NCBI RefSeq assembly: GCF_024347375.1
Contig: NZ_AP025470.1
Coordinates: 1,984,001 to 2,048,000 of the forward strand
DNA from: Vibrio coralliirubri
GTDB lineage: Bacteria; Pseudomonadota; Gammaproteobacteria; Enterobacterales; Vibrionaceae
Length of the DNA stretch: 64,000 bases
Direction of reading: 5' to 3'
Positions 8,455 through 17,933 of this stretch are shown here, in pieces. Below the pieces are notes generated by a model, which was not told the DNA's origin, ran no database searches, and was given only the letters and a program-made list of their open reading frames with translations. The position numbers were made by a program, and so were the translations under genes. Numbering within the stretch: the first letter of the stretch is position 1; each line of letters opens with the position of its first letter.

Positions 8455-9591
8455 TTAATACAGTGAATGGCCATTACGTTCGACATACTCGCTATCGAGT
8501 CGTCCAAACATGGTTCGATAACTAAAAGCGGTATAACACAGGATGATTGGCACCATCACAAACGCCACACCTATCATGATGTTCAAGGTCAGTTCACTGG
8601 AGGTTGAATCCCACAACGTTAGGCTATGACTCGGGTTAACGCTAGACGGGATAATAAACGGGAACATCGAGAAACCAGCCGTTAAGATGATGCAAGCGTT
8701 AGTCAGGCTTGAACTGATAAAAGCAATCACATCCCATTTTAACCTTGCGCCAATCAAAGCCAACAATGGAATCGTCACGCTGCCGAGCGGTGCGAACCAC
8801 ATCCAAGAGTACGTATCGAAGTTGGTTAACCAAGCGCCTGCTTGTGTGACGACTTCTTTGTTCAAAGGATTCGAAGCCGAGCTATGATCCATCGCACTGA
8901 CTATCAGATACCCATCAGTGTGGTTTATCGCCATACAGCCAACAACCATAAGGAAAGCGACAAGTACCGCACTCGCCTGCGTCACCGTTCTTGCCTTTTT
9001 GTACACTGCGTCTGTGGTTTTCATCATCAACCACGCACTGCCTTGTAACAGCGCCATCAATAACCCAACCAGACCACACAACAGCGCGAATGGGTTGATC
9101 AAATCGATAAACGAGCCAAGGTACTCAACCATCAATAAGCTATTGAGCGTAAAAGGTAAGCCTTGCATCAAATTGCCAAACGCCACCCCAAACAAGATAG
9201 GTGGGAAGAAGCCTGAGAAAGAGATTGCTAAGTCACATACTTGTCGCCACTGATCGCTGTCGATCTTTGCTCGATACTCAAGCGCCAAAGGACGCAACCA
9301 CAATGAAATAAGCACCAAATACATCGCCACATAAAGGCTTGAAAACGATGTCGCATAAACCAGAGGCCAAGCCGCAAACAACGCACCACCTGCGGTAATT
9401 AACCAAACTTGGTTGCCGTCCCAATGAGGCGCGATGGAGTTAATCATTACTCGTCTCTCAGCGTTCGTTTTACCAATGAACGGCAACAACGCCCCGACTC
9501 CCATATCAAAACCATCGGTGATCATAAAACCAATCAGCAGTACACCAATCAGAACCCACCAAATTAAACGTAATGTGTCATATTCGAACAT
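8455..9591 (-). CDS. cydB: Cytochrome bd quinol oxidase subunit II
   Basis: CydB is the second large membrane subunit of the bd-type oxidase, which reduces oxygen to water with electrons from quinol. It has 378 residues and about eight to nine membrane segments. The N-terminus MFEYDTLRLIWWVLIGVLLIGF, the motif TDGFDMGVGALLPF and the segment PHWDGNQVWLITAGGALFAAWP are diagnostic. It starts 12 bp after cydA, with an AAGGTGA ribosome site, and is followed by cydX. Confidence 0.96.
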   Translation of the reverse strand: MFEYDTLRLIWWVLIGVLLIGFMITDGFDMGVGALLPFIGKTNAERRVMINSIAPHWDGNQVWLITAGGALFAAWPLVYATSFSSLYVAMYLVLISLWLRPLALEYRAKIDSDQWRQVCDLAISFSGFFPPILFGVAFGNLMQGLPFTLNSLLMVEYLGSFIDLINPFALLCGLVGLLMALLQGSAWLMMKTTDAVYKKARTVTQASAVLVAFLMVVGCMAINHTDGYLIVSAMDHSSASNPLNKEVVTQAGAWLTNFDTYSWMWFAPLGSVTIPLLALIGARLKWDVIAFISSSLTNACIILTAGFSMFPFIIPSSVNPSHSLTLWDSTSSELTLNIMIGVAFVMVPIILCYTAFSYRTMFGRLDSEYVERNGHSLY

Positions 9592-9603
9592 GAGTCAGTC
9601 ACC

Positions 9604-11190
9604 TTATTGTTGAACTTGTTGTGCCAATTTGGCTTCAAGTGAAGTTGTATTTTGTTCATAGTGATAGCGACCCGTTTTTAAACTGCTTGGGCCTTTTTTA
9701 GCCACGGTAATCATCAAGTAACTTTCAACAATGATGAATACGGTATATAGGCTGATAATGAGAGCAAGAGACGTAAGCAGGTTTTCAACGGTTTGAGAAG
9801 AAGCCGCCACCGTCACAGGTAGAATTTCACCTACTGCCCAAGGCTGACGGCCGTATTCCGCAACAAACCAGCCAGCTTCAATCGCAATCCAAGGTAATGG
9901 AATTGACCATAGCGCCGCTTTCAGTAACCAAGGCTTTTGCGTAATGTTTTTACGGTAGGTTTGCAGGAAGGCCGCACCAAAGACAAACAACATAACGAAG
10001 CCGCAGCCCACCATGATTCGGAATGACCAGAAAAGTGGCCAGACAGTTGGAATGGAATCATCAGCCGCTTGTTGGATTTGCTGTTCAGTCGCATCGGTTA
10101 CGGTATCGGTGTAACGCTTGAGCAATAAGCCATAGCCGAGATCGTGCTTGGTTTGATCAAAGGCTTGTTCCGTCTCATAAGAGGTATCGCCTGCTCGTAA
10201 ACGCTCCAGCAATTCATAAGCGATGATTCCGTTGCGAATGCGGACAAGGTGTTGGTCGCGTAGGTCATGAAGGCCCGTTACTTGCTCATCCAGAGATCGC
10301 GTTGCAATAATTCCCATCACATAAGGGATTTTGACCGCGAAGTCGGTTTTGCCTTCTTGTTGGTTTGGTAATCCGAACAAGGTAAATGCCGCAGGTGCAG
10401 GTTCTGTGTGCCATTCAGCTTCAATAGCGGCCAGCTTTACTTTTTGAACATCGCCCAGTTCATAGCCCGACTCATCACCTAATACGATCACCGAGATAAT
10501 AGAAGCAATGCCGAACGAAGCTGCGACAGCAAACGAACGTTTTGCAAAAGCAACGTCTCGACCTTTCAACAAGTAGTAAGAGCTCACACCAAGGATAAAC
10601 ATTGAGCCACAGGTATACGCCGAGGCCACGGTATGCAGGAATTTAACTTGTGCGACAGGGTTAAGCACCACTTCGGCAAAGCTGGTCATTTCCATACGCA
10701 TGGTTTGGTAATTGAACTCTGCTCCAATCGGGTTTTGCATCCAACCATTGGCAACCAAAATCCAAAGTGCAGAGAAGCTCGAACCCAGAGCCACCAGCCA
10801 AGTCACCACAAGGTGTTGGCGTTTCGATAGCCTTTCCCAACCAAAGAAGAACAATCCGACAAAAGTGGATTCTAGGAAGAACGCGACAAGCGCTTCGATG
10901 GCTAAAGGAGCACCGAAAATATCGCCGACATAGTGAGAATAGTAAGACCAGTTAGTGCCAAACTGGAATTCCATGGTTAAACCGGTCGTGACACCCAAGG
11001 CAAAGTTAATGCCGAACAGTTTGCCCCAGAAGCGGGTCATGTCTTGATAGATTTGTTTACCGGTGAGTACATAGATCGACTCCATGATCGCCAGTAAGCA
11101 CGACATACCGATAGTCAGAGGGACGAAAAGAAAGTGGAACATAGCGGTTAGCGCAAACTGTAAACGCGACAATTCAACTACATCAAACAT
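9604..11190 (-). CDS. cydA: Cytochrome bd quinol oxidase subunit I
   Basis: CydA carries haems b558, b595 and d and the quinol-oxidation loop. It has 528 residues. Visible landmarks are His19 (in LTAMFH), the Q-loop with [15 protein letters not shown], and the GRQPW signature in [17 protein letters not shown]. The long insert after the Q-loop places it in the L (long Q-loop) subfamily, like E. coli CydA. It heads the operon cydA-cydB-cydX. A GGAG ribosome site sits 6 bp before the ATG. The 140-bp upstream region would hold oxygen-responsive control, but I could not identify a convincing FNR or ArcA site. Confidence 0.96.
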   Translation of the reverse strand: MFDVVELSRLQFALTAMFHFLFVPLTIGMSCLLAIMESIYVLTGKQIYQDMTRFWGKLFGINFALGVTTGLTMEFQFGTNWSYYSHYVGDIFGAPLAIEALVAFFLESTFVGLFFFGWERLSKRQHLVVTWLVALGSSFSALWILVANGWMQNPIGAEFNYQTMRMEMTSFAEVVLNPVAQVKFLHTVASAYTCGSMFILGVSSYYLLKGRDVAFAKRSFAVAASFGIASIISVIVLGDESGYELGDVQKVKLAAIEAEWHTEPAPAAFTLFGLPNQQEGKTDFAVKIPYVMGIIATRSLDEQVTGLHDLRDQHLVRIRNGIIAYELLERLRAGDTSYETEQAFDQTKHDLGYGLLLKRYTDTVTDATEQQIQQAADDSIPTVWPLFWSFRIMVGCGFVMLFVFGAAFLQTYRKNITQKPWLLKAALWSIPLPWIAIEAGWFVAEYGRQPWAVGEILPVTVAASSQTVENLLTSLALIISLYTVFIIVESYLMITVAKKGPSSLKTGRYHYEQNTTSLEAKLAQQVQQ

Positions 11191-11332
11191 TTAAGCTCCA
11201 AACATCATAATGATGGCTTTCATATTAAGAATTGGAGCGTATTTCAGCACAGTTCTCGCGAACCAAACTAGAACAGATCGATTGTTAAAAAACAGAACAG
11301 ATTAAGTTATTAGGCAAGCAACTGGTGAGAGC

Positions 11333-12763
11333 TTAACCGCATCTGATGGCTTGTGATTCCATCATCTGAATCAAGCCGCCTAGCGTTTGAATGGCTTCTG
11401 CTATTTTGTCGTCACAAGCGTACGAACAGTTGATACGAATGTGATGCGAGAACTTTTTGTCACTGCTGAATATGATTCCCGGTGCGACAGAGATGTTTTG
11501 TTCAAGGGCTAGCTCATACAGCTTCTCAACACAAACAGAGTGAGGCAGCTCTATCCAAATGAAGTAACCACCTTGGCTTTTATGCACCATCGCACTTGAA
11601 GGTAAACTGGATTCTAAGAGTGCGATATGAGCTTTTTTCCTTTCATTCAAAAGTTTACGAAGCTTTTTAAGATGGTTGTCATAACTATAAAACGTCAGGT
11701 AGTGAGACAAACCGAGCTGAATAGGAATACTGCTGGAAAGTGTTGATAAGTGCTGTAACCGCTGAATCTTTAACGCTTGTTTCCTTGCGACTAGCCAACC
11801 GATTCTAAAGCCCGGTGACAATGATTTGGAAAACGAACCACACAACATGATTTGCTCGCCGGTGTCATAGGCTTTAGCTGGCAATGAGCTTTGGTTGCCG
11901 ACATGAAGTTCTCGATACACATCGTCTTCGATCATCGGGATCTTATGTTGGTTCACCAACTCGGCCAATCGCTGCTTGTTTCCATCACTCATCGAATAGC
12001 CTACTGGGTTTTGCGATTCTGTCATGAACCAGCACGCTTTGATATCCATTGAAGCGAACACCGACTCCAACACATCTAAATCAATCCCTGTTGTCGGGTC
12101 TGTTGGAATCTCTACGGCAGTGAGGTTTAGTCTTTCAATAGTCTGTAACACGCCGTAAAACGCAGGGTACTCTATCGCGACTAAGTCACCCGGTTCGGTA
12201 CAGGATTGTAGGCATAAGCTAAGTGCCTCCATCGCCCCAGAGGTGATCACAATGTCGTCTGGCAGTACGTTCAAGCCTTGAACTTGATAGCGTTGGGCAA
12301 TTTGTCTACGAAGTGTTTCACTTCCTGGAGGTAAATTGGTGAGCATACTGTTGTCGGGCATTTGGCGACTGGCATTGGCTAAACTGCGTGACAGTGCTTG
12401 ATGGGGAAACAAGGCGGGATCAGGGAATGCCGAGCTAAGTGGAATGATGCTAGGGTCTTTGGCTCGTTGAAGTACATCGTATAGCAGGTCACTGATTTTA
12501 ACGGGATACGGCTTGATGGCTTTTTGCTTTGAATGATCCGAAACGAATACATTTCTGCGCGGTAAAACGAAATATCCAGATTTAGACTTCGAGCGAACAT
12601 AGCCTTGGTCTTCAAGCTGCTGATAGGCTTGCAGTACCGTCTCGATACTGAGTTTATAACGCTTACACGCATCTCTAATTGATGGGATCTTCTCACCACT
12701 CAACCAGATGTTTTGCTCTATCTGATTCTTGATTGTATTGGCGAGTATCTGTGATTTTTTCAT
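11333..12763 (-). CDS. MocR-type GntR regulator with aminotransferase domain
   Basis: The N-terminal GntR winged helix (residues about 1-70; GEKIPSIRDACKRYKLSIETVLQAYQQLEDQGYVRS) is fused to a fold-type I aminotransferase domain (about 110-470). The latter shows the PLP region MLCGSFSKSLSPGFRIGW with the Schiff-base Lys, and ESQNPVGYSMS. Such proteins use PLP as effector or cofactor and regulate vitamin B6 or amine metabolism. The start is uncertain: an in-frame ATG at 12802 adds 13 residues, and neither start has a strong ribosome site. The target gene is not evident from the neighbours. Confidence 0.85.
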   Translation of the reverse strand: MKKSQILANTIKNQIEQNIWLSGEKIPSIRDACKRYKLSIETVLQAYQQLEDQGYVRSKSKSGYFVLPRRNVFVSDHSKQKAIKPYPVKISDLLYDVLQRAKDPSIIPLSSAFPDPALFPHQALSRSLANASRQMPDNSMLTNLPPGSETLRRQIAQRYQVQGLNVLPDDIVITSGAMEALSLCLQSCTEPGDLVAIEYPAFYGVLQTIERLNLTAVEIPTDPTTGIDLDVLESVFASMDIKACWFMTESQNPVGYSMSDGNKQRLAELVNQHKIPMIEDDVYRELHVGNQSSLPAKAYDTGEQIMLCGSFSKSLSPGFRIGWLVARKQALKIQRLQHLSTLSSSIPIQLGLSHYLTFYSYDNHLKKLRKLLNERKKAHIALLESSLPSSAMVHKSQGGYFIWIELPHSVCVEKLYELALEQNISVAPGIIFSSDKKFSHHIRINCSYACDDKIAEAIQTLGGLIQMMESQAIRCG

Positions 12764-12885
12764 CAAAAAGTCTTTCGTGTTCGAAGATAGTAAGCACATC
12801 ATGTTACAGGCAATGGGATACTCTGCCCTAATCGAAATTCATTTGCTTTGGTTTAAAGTGGACAGCACCTTAGCAAAACGTCTAA

Positions 12886-13425
12886 CTAACTTAAGGCGAA
12901 TACCAATTGAGTGACCACCAATACTAAGCACAGCACTACCGTTGAATAAAAGGTTAACGCAAAACCAAAAGCCCTTGCCGGTGCTCCATGACTGTAGCCT
13001 TTGAAAAAGAAGATACGCCCAATAAAAAATAACACTGAACACACGAGCCCCGCCGATAACCAAGCAAAAGGCATTAATAAACACCACGCGGTATAGACAC
13101 CAAATGCGATGACCAGTTGCTCTAAGGTATTTTGAAGTAAGCTTTGCAACATGATGGCTTGCTTTGTTCCAGACGTTAACCCACTGCCATCGATATCTTC
13201 TGGGCTGAAGAAGCGAAACTTGGCTAAGCGTCCAATAGAGACGATTAACATCAAGGTCGGTAGTATCAGACACAGCCCTAAAACAGTCACCCTATCTTGT
13301 AGCAAGCTGGCTTGGGCGTAATTGAACGGGTCTAAAACGATGGCTACCCAGATTGCAACAATGGCGGTTAGCATAGCCAACGCCATTCCCTTAAAGACTC
13401 CAACTTGCTTACTGGTTAGTTCCAT
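12886..13425 (-). CDS. MAPEG family membrane protein
   Basis: This integral membrane protein of 179 residues has four hydrophobic segments. The stretch LLQNTLEQLVIAFGVYTAW is the MAPEG signature (the family of membrane-associated eicosanoid and glutathione metabolism proteins), and FFIGRIFFFKGYSHGAPARAFGFALTF is the usual last-helix region. The bacterial function is not established. The ATG at 13425 (MELTSKQVG) follows a GAGGGT site; a frame extending to 13443 adds six residues. Confidence 0.75.
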   Translation of the reverse strand: MELTSKQVGVFKGMALAMLTAIVAIWVAIVLDPFNYAQASLLQDRVTVLGLCLILPTLMLIVSIGRLAKFRFFSPEDIDGSGLTSGTKQAIMLQSLLQNTLEQLVIAFGVYTAWCLLMPFAWLSAGLVCSVLFFIGRIFFFKGYSHGAPARAFGFALTFYSTVVLCLVLVVTQLVFALS

Positions 13426-13565
13426 AAAACCCTCGCCATCCATTGAACAAATTTACTCATTATTACCTATCAACCCGTCGATGTTTGTGACGCTCTTTTA
13501 CTATATGAAAGGATAAAACCAATAAAAATCAAACCTATTTCGCTGATTAAGCCTTTCCAATGAAA

Positions 13566-13599
13566 AAGACACCACACTCGTCAAAAAGTGTGGTGTCTT
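13566..13599. terminator. Terminator between MAPEG gene region and LPMO gene
   Basis: The 13-bp inverted repeat AAGACACCACACT and complement, with an 8-nt loop, lies 40 bp downstream of the LPMO stop on the minus strand and most likely terminates that gene. Confidence 0.8.
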
Positions 13600-13638
13600 G
13601 GTTATTACTTTAAGGCTAATTAACTAACGATAAATAAA

Positions 13639-15141
13639 TTAGTTCGCTGGACGCCAAACGCCCCATTTGTCATTTTCGTAAGTCGCTTTAGGGTTTGTAC
13701 CACCTTGAACCCACCATTGTGCTTTCCATGACTGGTTCGAGTAAGTCACGACTTCGCCACCAAGGTAAGTTGCTGATGAGTCCCACGTGCCTGGGTCTGG
13801 GTCTGGAGTCGGATCAGGATCCGGCGTTGGATCTGGGTCTGGTGTTACGCCACCGTCATCGGCAATTACTTCAAAAGTGAAGGTTTCAACACTGTCGCTT
13901 TCAATCGAGCTAGCCATAAACGATAAAGTTTCGTTTGCAGTGATGCCAGTGGTATCAACTACGATAGAAGCCGTGCCGTTATTTTGAATGCTTACTGAAG
14001 AGCCTTGAGTTTGAGTCAATGTCGCCGCTTCGCTTGTTGCAATCACAACCTTATCGCCAGCATTCACTACATTGTCACTCTTCACTAGCTCGTAGATGTC
14101 ACCTTTCAGTGGTTCAACACCACCGTCGCCACCATCAATCAGCGTTAACTGACCAGAAGCACGGCTATCTTTTGAGTTGAAGAAGTTACGTGAAGGGTCG
14201 TTTTGGAAGTACATGTAGTGCTGCATTTCAGCGTGCCAGTCACCAATGAAGATCGCGCTATCTTTAAACTCTTCGTGCCAACCATTAATTTCTGAAGCCA
14301 ACAAACGAGCCCAATCGTTAACGTTTGAAGCGTCGATAACAATGTCGAAGCTACGCGCGACTTCACCATACTTGTTGATGATGTCGTACTTAACTGTGTC
14401 ACCAACTTGTGGAGTACCAAAACCTTCTGAAACAAACAGATCACCACGTACTAGATCGGGCTCTGGACCCGGCTCTGGTGGAGGGGTTGTGCCACCCGCA
14501 ATAGAGATGTCTGAACAGTTGTAGAAGCCTTCGCCCGCAGCATCATCACGTTGCCAGCGAACGAATAGAATCGCATCGCCAGAACGGTCTGAAGGAATAG
14601 TGACATTAATGCGGTACTTGCCGCCATTAACCGGAACGTTACCCTCTTCTTGGATAAGATCTAAGTCTCCCCACGCTAGGCCTTTGCTTAGATCTGCGTT
14701 TGGTTTGGTTAGGTAGAACTCCCAAAATGAAGGGTTGTGTGGCGCTGTTGCATTGAATACATATTCAAACGTACCAGTATTTAGCTCGGTACGAGTCCAA
14801 CCAGTATGAGGCGCACCCATACCGCGTTTTTGCGAATCATTGGCATAACATAACGTGCCGTCAGGAATCGCCGCTTTTACAGCATTGATGTTATTGAAAT
14901 CCTGAACATTTTTAGCGTATTCGTTACGTTGAACAAATGGGTATGAACCCGAAATGTCTTTTGCTTGAGCACACGCAGCATTAGGTGGTGTACCCGACCA
15001 AATCCCGCCTTGCTCGTAACACGTGTTCTGACGCGCACTTGGAAACTCAGACCAGCCATGAGCATTTGCCACCGAAGGCACACTCGATAGCATAGCCATA
15101 CCTACTGCTACTTTTAGAATATTATTATTTATTGTTGTCAC
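13639..15141 (-). CDS. Secreted AA10 lytic polysaccharide monooxygenase (GbpA-like)
   Basis: This copper enzyme oxidatively cleaves chitin chains outside the cell. It has 500 residues: signal peptide 1-27 (cut ANA/HGW), AA10 domain about 28-215 with the copper brace His28 and His112 (APHTGW), a Pro/Glu linker, a GbpA domain-2-like module (about 230-335), a further beta domain (about 340-430), a Pro-Asp-Thr repeat linker, and a C-terminal chitin-binding module of CBM5/12 type (about 450-500, Trp/Tyr rich). The start codon is GTG at 15141 behind a GAGTGGG site. An IS element now sits 54 bp upstream, so its original promoter is probably displaced. Confidence 0.92.
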   Translation of the reverse strand: MTTINNNILKVAVGMAMLSSVPSVANAHGWSEFPSARQNTCYEQGGIWSGTPPNAACAQAKDISGSYPFVQRNEYAKNVQDFNNINAVKAAIPDGTLCYANDSQKRGMGAPHTGWTRTELNTGTFEYVFNATAPHNPSFWEFYLTKPNADLSKGLAWGDLDLIQEEGNVPVNGGKYRINVTIPSDRSGDAILFVRWQRDDAAGEGFYNCSDISIAGGTTPPPEPGPEPDLVRGDLFVSEGFGTPQVGDTVKYDIINKYGEVARSFDIVIDASNVNDWARLLASEINGWHEEFKDSAIFIGDWHAEMQHYMYFQNDPSRNFFNSKDSRASGQLTLIDGGDGGVEPLKGDIYELVKSDNVVNAGDKVVIATSEAATLTQTQGSSVSIQNNGTASIVVDTTGITANETLSFMASSIESDSVETFTFEVIADDGGVTPDPDPTPDPDPTPDPDPGTWDSSATYLGGEVVTYSNQSWKAQWWVQGGTNPKATYENDKWGVWRPAN

Positions 15142-15186
15142 TTTCCCACTCTCTATTATTTTACCCTACACACCACATCAATTGGT

Positions 15187-15195
15187 CACTTACCA
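15187..15195. repeat. Target-site duplication, left of IS copy 1
   Basis: CACTTACCA here is repeated exactly at 16250-16258 on the other side of the element: a 9-bp duplication, the size made by IS903-type elements. Confidence 0.95.
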
Positions 15196-16249
15196 GGCTT
15201 TGTTGCGTAATTAAATTTAGAGATAGAGCCAACCCGTTTCGCTTGTTTCTTAGTCAATACGACAAGTTTCAGGCATACCTAACCCAGTAAGCTTGTTCAA
15301 CGCTTTTATCATCGCGTAAGTTTCACCCACCTGGGCATTGTAATTTCTTAAGCTCAGTTTCCCTCCTAGCAACTGTTTAACTCGATACATCGCTGTTTCT
15401 GAGAGTGAACGTTTGTGGTATCCATACCGCTCTTTCCAATACTTATTTGAGTCGTATAATTTCTGGCAACCCACGGCGAAATTTCGAGGGTGACCACGCT
15501 CCCAGAAGGCAGCCCCTTCTCTTGGGGGAATAAGCGCAATAGCTCCCTTAATCTTAATAGCAGCGTGACACGCTCTCGTGTCGTAAGCGCCATCACCAGA
15601 CACCTCAAGGATACTTCGGCGTGTTTGTTTCAGTAAGTTCGGGAGTACTTCTCCATCTGTAACCGTCGATAAACTTAGCTCGGCGGCAATGATCTCATGA
15701 GTGTTGGTATCGACTGCAATATGCAGCTTTCGCCAGACTCTACGCTTGCCATCCGTCCCATGTTTTTTGACTTTCCATTCACCTTCGCCATAAACCTTAA
15801 GGCCAGTAGCATCAATGGCTAGGTGCTGTATCGCTCCTCTCGTTTTAGTCTTAAATGAAACCTCAACTTGCTTGGCTCTACGACTGATGCAGGTGTAATG
15901 CGGACAACTTAACGGTACATGGGCTAACCTAAATATCGAGTCGATAAATCCTTGCAGCGCTCTCAATGGCATAGAAAAAACTCGTTTGACCATGAGTGCT
16001 GTCGTGATAGCTAAATCACTGAACCGACGCGGCCTACCGCGCTTATTCTGTTTGCTTTGCGCCCATCCGCTTATTGCTTCTTCATCAATCCAAAAAGTCA
16101 GAGAACCACGGTTAATGAGTGATCGGTTGTATTGCTTCCAGTTGGTTGTTTTATAACGAGGCTTAGGCATAGGACTACGAGATAGAGTGGAGGTAGCTGA
16201 TCAGATCGTAGGTTCTTGATTTAGTTCCATTGAATTACGCAACAAAGCC
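15196..16249 (-). mobile_element. IS5-family (IS903-type) insertion sequence, copy 1
   Basis: This 1054-bp element is bounded by inverted repeats starting GGCTTTGTTGCGTAATT and ending in its complement, with one transposase gene and an exact 9-bp target duplication. It appears identical to the copy at 55674-56727, in the same orientation. It landed upstream of the LPMO gene; transposase transcription runs toward that gene. Confidence 0.95.
15250..16170 (-). CDS. IS5-family transposase, copy 1
   Basis: This 306-residue DDE transposase has the N-terminal IS903-type region (PKPRYKTTNWKQYNRSL), first Asp in HLAIDATGLKVYGEGEWK, second Asp in VSGDGAYDT, and the C-terminal Y-(2)-R-(3)-E-(6)-K block as YHKRSLSETAMYRVK. 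It is intact, so the element may be active. The protein is identical to that of copy 2. Confidence 0.95.
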   Translation of the reverse strand: MPKPRYKTTNWKQYNRSLINRGSLTFWIDEEAISGWAQSKQNKRGRPRRFSDLAITTALMVKRVFSMPLRALQGFIDSIFRLAHVPLSCPHYTCISRRAKQVEVSFKTKTRGAIQHLAIDATGLKVYGEGEWKVKKHGTDGKRRVWRKLHIAVDTNTHEIIAAELSLSTVTDGEVLPNLLKQTRRSILEVSGDGAYDTRACHAAIKIKGAIALIPPREGAAFWERGHPRNFAVGCQKLYDSNKYWKERYGYHKRSLSETAMYRVKQLLGGKLSLRNYNAQVGETYAMIKALNKLTGLGMPETCRID

Positions 16250-16258
16250 CACTTACCA
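16250..16258. repeat. Target-site duplication, right of IS copy 1
   Basis: An exact copy of the CACTTACCA at 15187-15195. Confidence 0.95.
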
Positions 16259-16465
16259 ATCAAAATTGCACTTCGAGGGTTTATAGTTTTTGTTTGAAGA
16301 ACAACGAAAAATATATACGTCAATTTTATCAATGACGCGGGTTTTATATTGATAGGAATCAGAGTCACACAACTCAAAGAAATGCGTTGTCGATAGATGA
16401 TGTTGCTTCGAATTATTGGATCTCAGTATTCCGTCTTGATTGGCGCAACATTATCCAAAGTGAAT
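16259..16465. other. Displaced upstream region of the LPMO gene
   Basis: This AT-rich non-coding DNA was adjacent to the LPMO leader before the IS inserted. It holds no gene I can support and probably contains the original LPMO promoter (minus strand). Supported by the target duplication; the promoter itself is inferred. Confidence 0.55.
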
Positions 16466-16498
16466 AAAAAAGCGGCTTGATGATTAAGCCGCTTTTTT
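16466..16498. terminator. Terminator downstream of small gene at 16555
   Basis: The 13-bp stem AAAAAAGCGGCTT and its complement, with a 7-nt loop and T-rich flanks on both strands, lies 57 bp after the stop of the minus-strand gene at 16555-16914. Confidence 0.85.
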
Positions 16499-16554
16499 GG
16501 AAATACACTAGATGTACAGTAGAAAATGTACTGAGTTAAATAATGAATAAAGGA

Positions 16555-16914
16555 TTAATAGCGGCTATGCATGCCCATTCGATGTGACATGTCATCATCC
16601 ATGCGACCGCCCTTCCAACCGCCGCCACCCAATAGATTAAGTACATCTCGCGCTGTGTAGTCTTCTCCACTGAAGAAGTCATTAGACACATCATTACGCA
16701 GCAACTGAATAGTTGGAGCCAATTCAACAGCAAGATCTTGTGGATCCGCAAACAGGGCTAGAGCAATCTGTTGTTGGCGATTACTCAACTCACGAGAGCT
16801 TGTTTCAACCTGTCCAATCGAGAAAAAATCACGGCTTCCGTAGCTTTTTACCACCCTTGCAGACAATAGTTTGATAACCTTTTTGATTCTTCGTCGCTGA
16901 ATATATCTAAACAT
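16555..16914 (-). CDS. Small conserved-looking protein of unknown function
   Basis: I do not recognise this 119-residue protein with confidence. It has a very basic N-terminus (MFRYIQRRRIKKVIKLLSAR), a middle helical part with QQQIALALFADPQ and an acidic C-terminal half, ending in a Gly-rich and Met/His-rich tail (GGGGWKGGRMDDDMSHRMGM). There is no signal peptide or membrane segment. It is monocistronic with its own terminator. Alternative minus-strand frames overlapping it look like shadows. It may belong to a small Vibrio-type DUF family. Confidence 0.65.
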   Translation of the reverse strand: MFRYIQRRRIKKVIKLLSARVVKSYGSRDFFSIGQVETSSRELSNRQQQIALALFADPQDLAVELAPTIQLLRNDVSNDFFSGEDYTARDVLNLLGGGGWKGGRMDDDMSHRMGMHSRY

Positions 16915-17150
16915 TCTCGTTCCTCTTCCAAGTTACAAAGGCCGCGTGACACATTTGTAAAACTAAACAGCTCAGTAGGGTGTCATTCTTTGATTACGTA
17001 CTCAATAAAAAAGTCAGCAAAAAACTGGACGATTAAAAACACCACCAAGTTTGTCTATAACAGCAGTATTCACAACACCTAATAACCGCGGTATAACAGT
17101 AGAAACAACAAATGGGAATGCTATTTTAAAGCAATCTTGATGAGTCAGTT

Positions 17151-17933
17151 TCATTGTTGGTCAAACTCAGTTTCAAACGGTATTTCTAGATAACTCGCCG
17201 CTTCTAACAAGCTCTTAGTGTAAGGATCACTTACGTGTTTCAGGTTTCGCATATCATCGGCTTGTTCAACAATTCGGCCATCTTTAAAAAACATCAAACG
17301 GTCACACAGAAAACTCGCAACTGCGATATCGTGAGTGATGAACAAATATGAGATCTGGCGTTCCTGTTTAAGCTTTTGCAACAAATCGAGCACTTGCACC
17401 TGCACAGAGACATCTAATGAACTCACCGCCTCATCAAGCAAGATAAACTTAGGGTTTGGTGCAACCGCCCTGGCAATACAGACCCTTTGCAATTGCCCGC
17501 CACTCAACTGATGTGGATATCGGTCAAGCATGTCTGCATTTAAGCCCACTTCTTCAAGCAACAGTTTTAAATGGCTTTCTCGTTCTAACTTGCCGACTTT
17601 TTCGTTGATCAAAGGCTCATTGATGATCTCTCGAATGGTCAACCTTGGGTTCACCGAAGTGTTGTAATCCTGAAAGACCACACTCACGACTTGATGCATT
17701 GGTTGGTTAGCGATGGCATCGCCCAAAACGACCTCACCACTGTCAGCATCTTCCAAGCCAAGGATCACTTTCCCTAGCGTGCTTTTGCCACTGCCCGACT
17801 CTCCAACAACACTGACACACTCGCCCTCATTAACGGTGATAGACACACCATTAAGCACGTTCTGGTAACTAGGGAACAACCAACCGTCGTCGTTCTTGAA
17901 TGCCTTCGTGACATTTTTAACTTCAATCAACAT
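17151..17933 (-). CDS. nikE: Nickel/peptide-type ABC transporter ATPase NikE-like
   Basis: This ATP-binding subunit of 260 residues has Walker A GESGSGKST, the signature SGGQLQRVCIARA, Walker B FILLDEAVSSLD and the switch His in FITHDIAV. It is the last of five genes in the order nikA-B-C-D-E on the minus strand and overlaps nikD by one base. It should energise uptake through the NikBC permease. The symbol follows the NikA resemblance; by ATPase sequence alone it could equally serve a peptide transporter. Confidence 0.78.
   Translation of the reverse strand: MLIEVKNVTKAFKNDDGWLFPSYQNVLNGVSITVNEGECVSVVGESGSGKSTLGKVILGLEDADSGEVVLGDAIANQPMHQVVSVVFQDYNTSVNPRLTIREIINEPLINEKVGKLERESHLKLLLEEVGLNADMLDRYPHQLSGGQLQRVCIARAVAPNPKFILLDEAVSSLDVSVQVQVLDLLQKLKQERQISYLFITHDIAVASFLCDRLMFFKDGRIVEQADDMRNLKHVSDPYTKSLLEAASYLEIPFETEFDQQ

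Noticed and set aside
12839..13273. Second minus-strand frame of 144 residues overlapping the MAPEG gene
   Set aside because: It lies inside the MAPEG frame, has no ribosome site and an implausible composition; a shadow frame.
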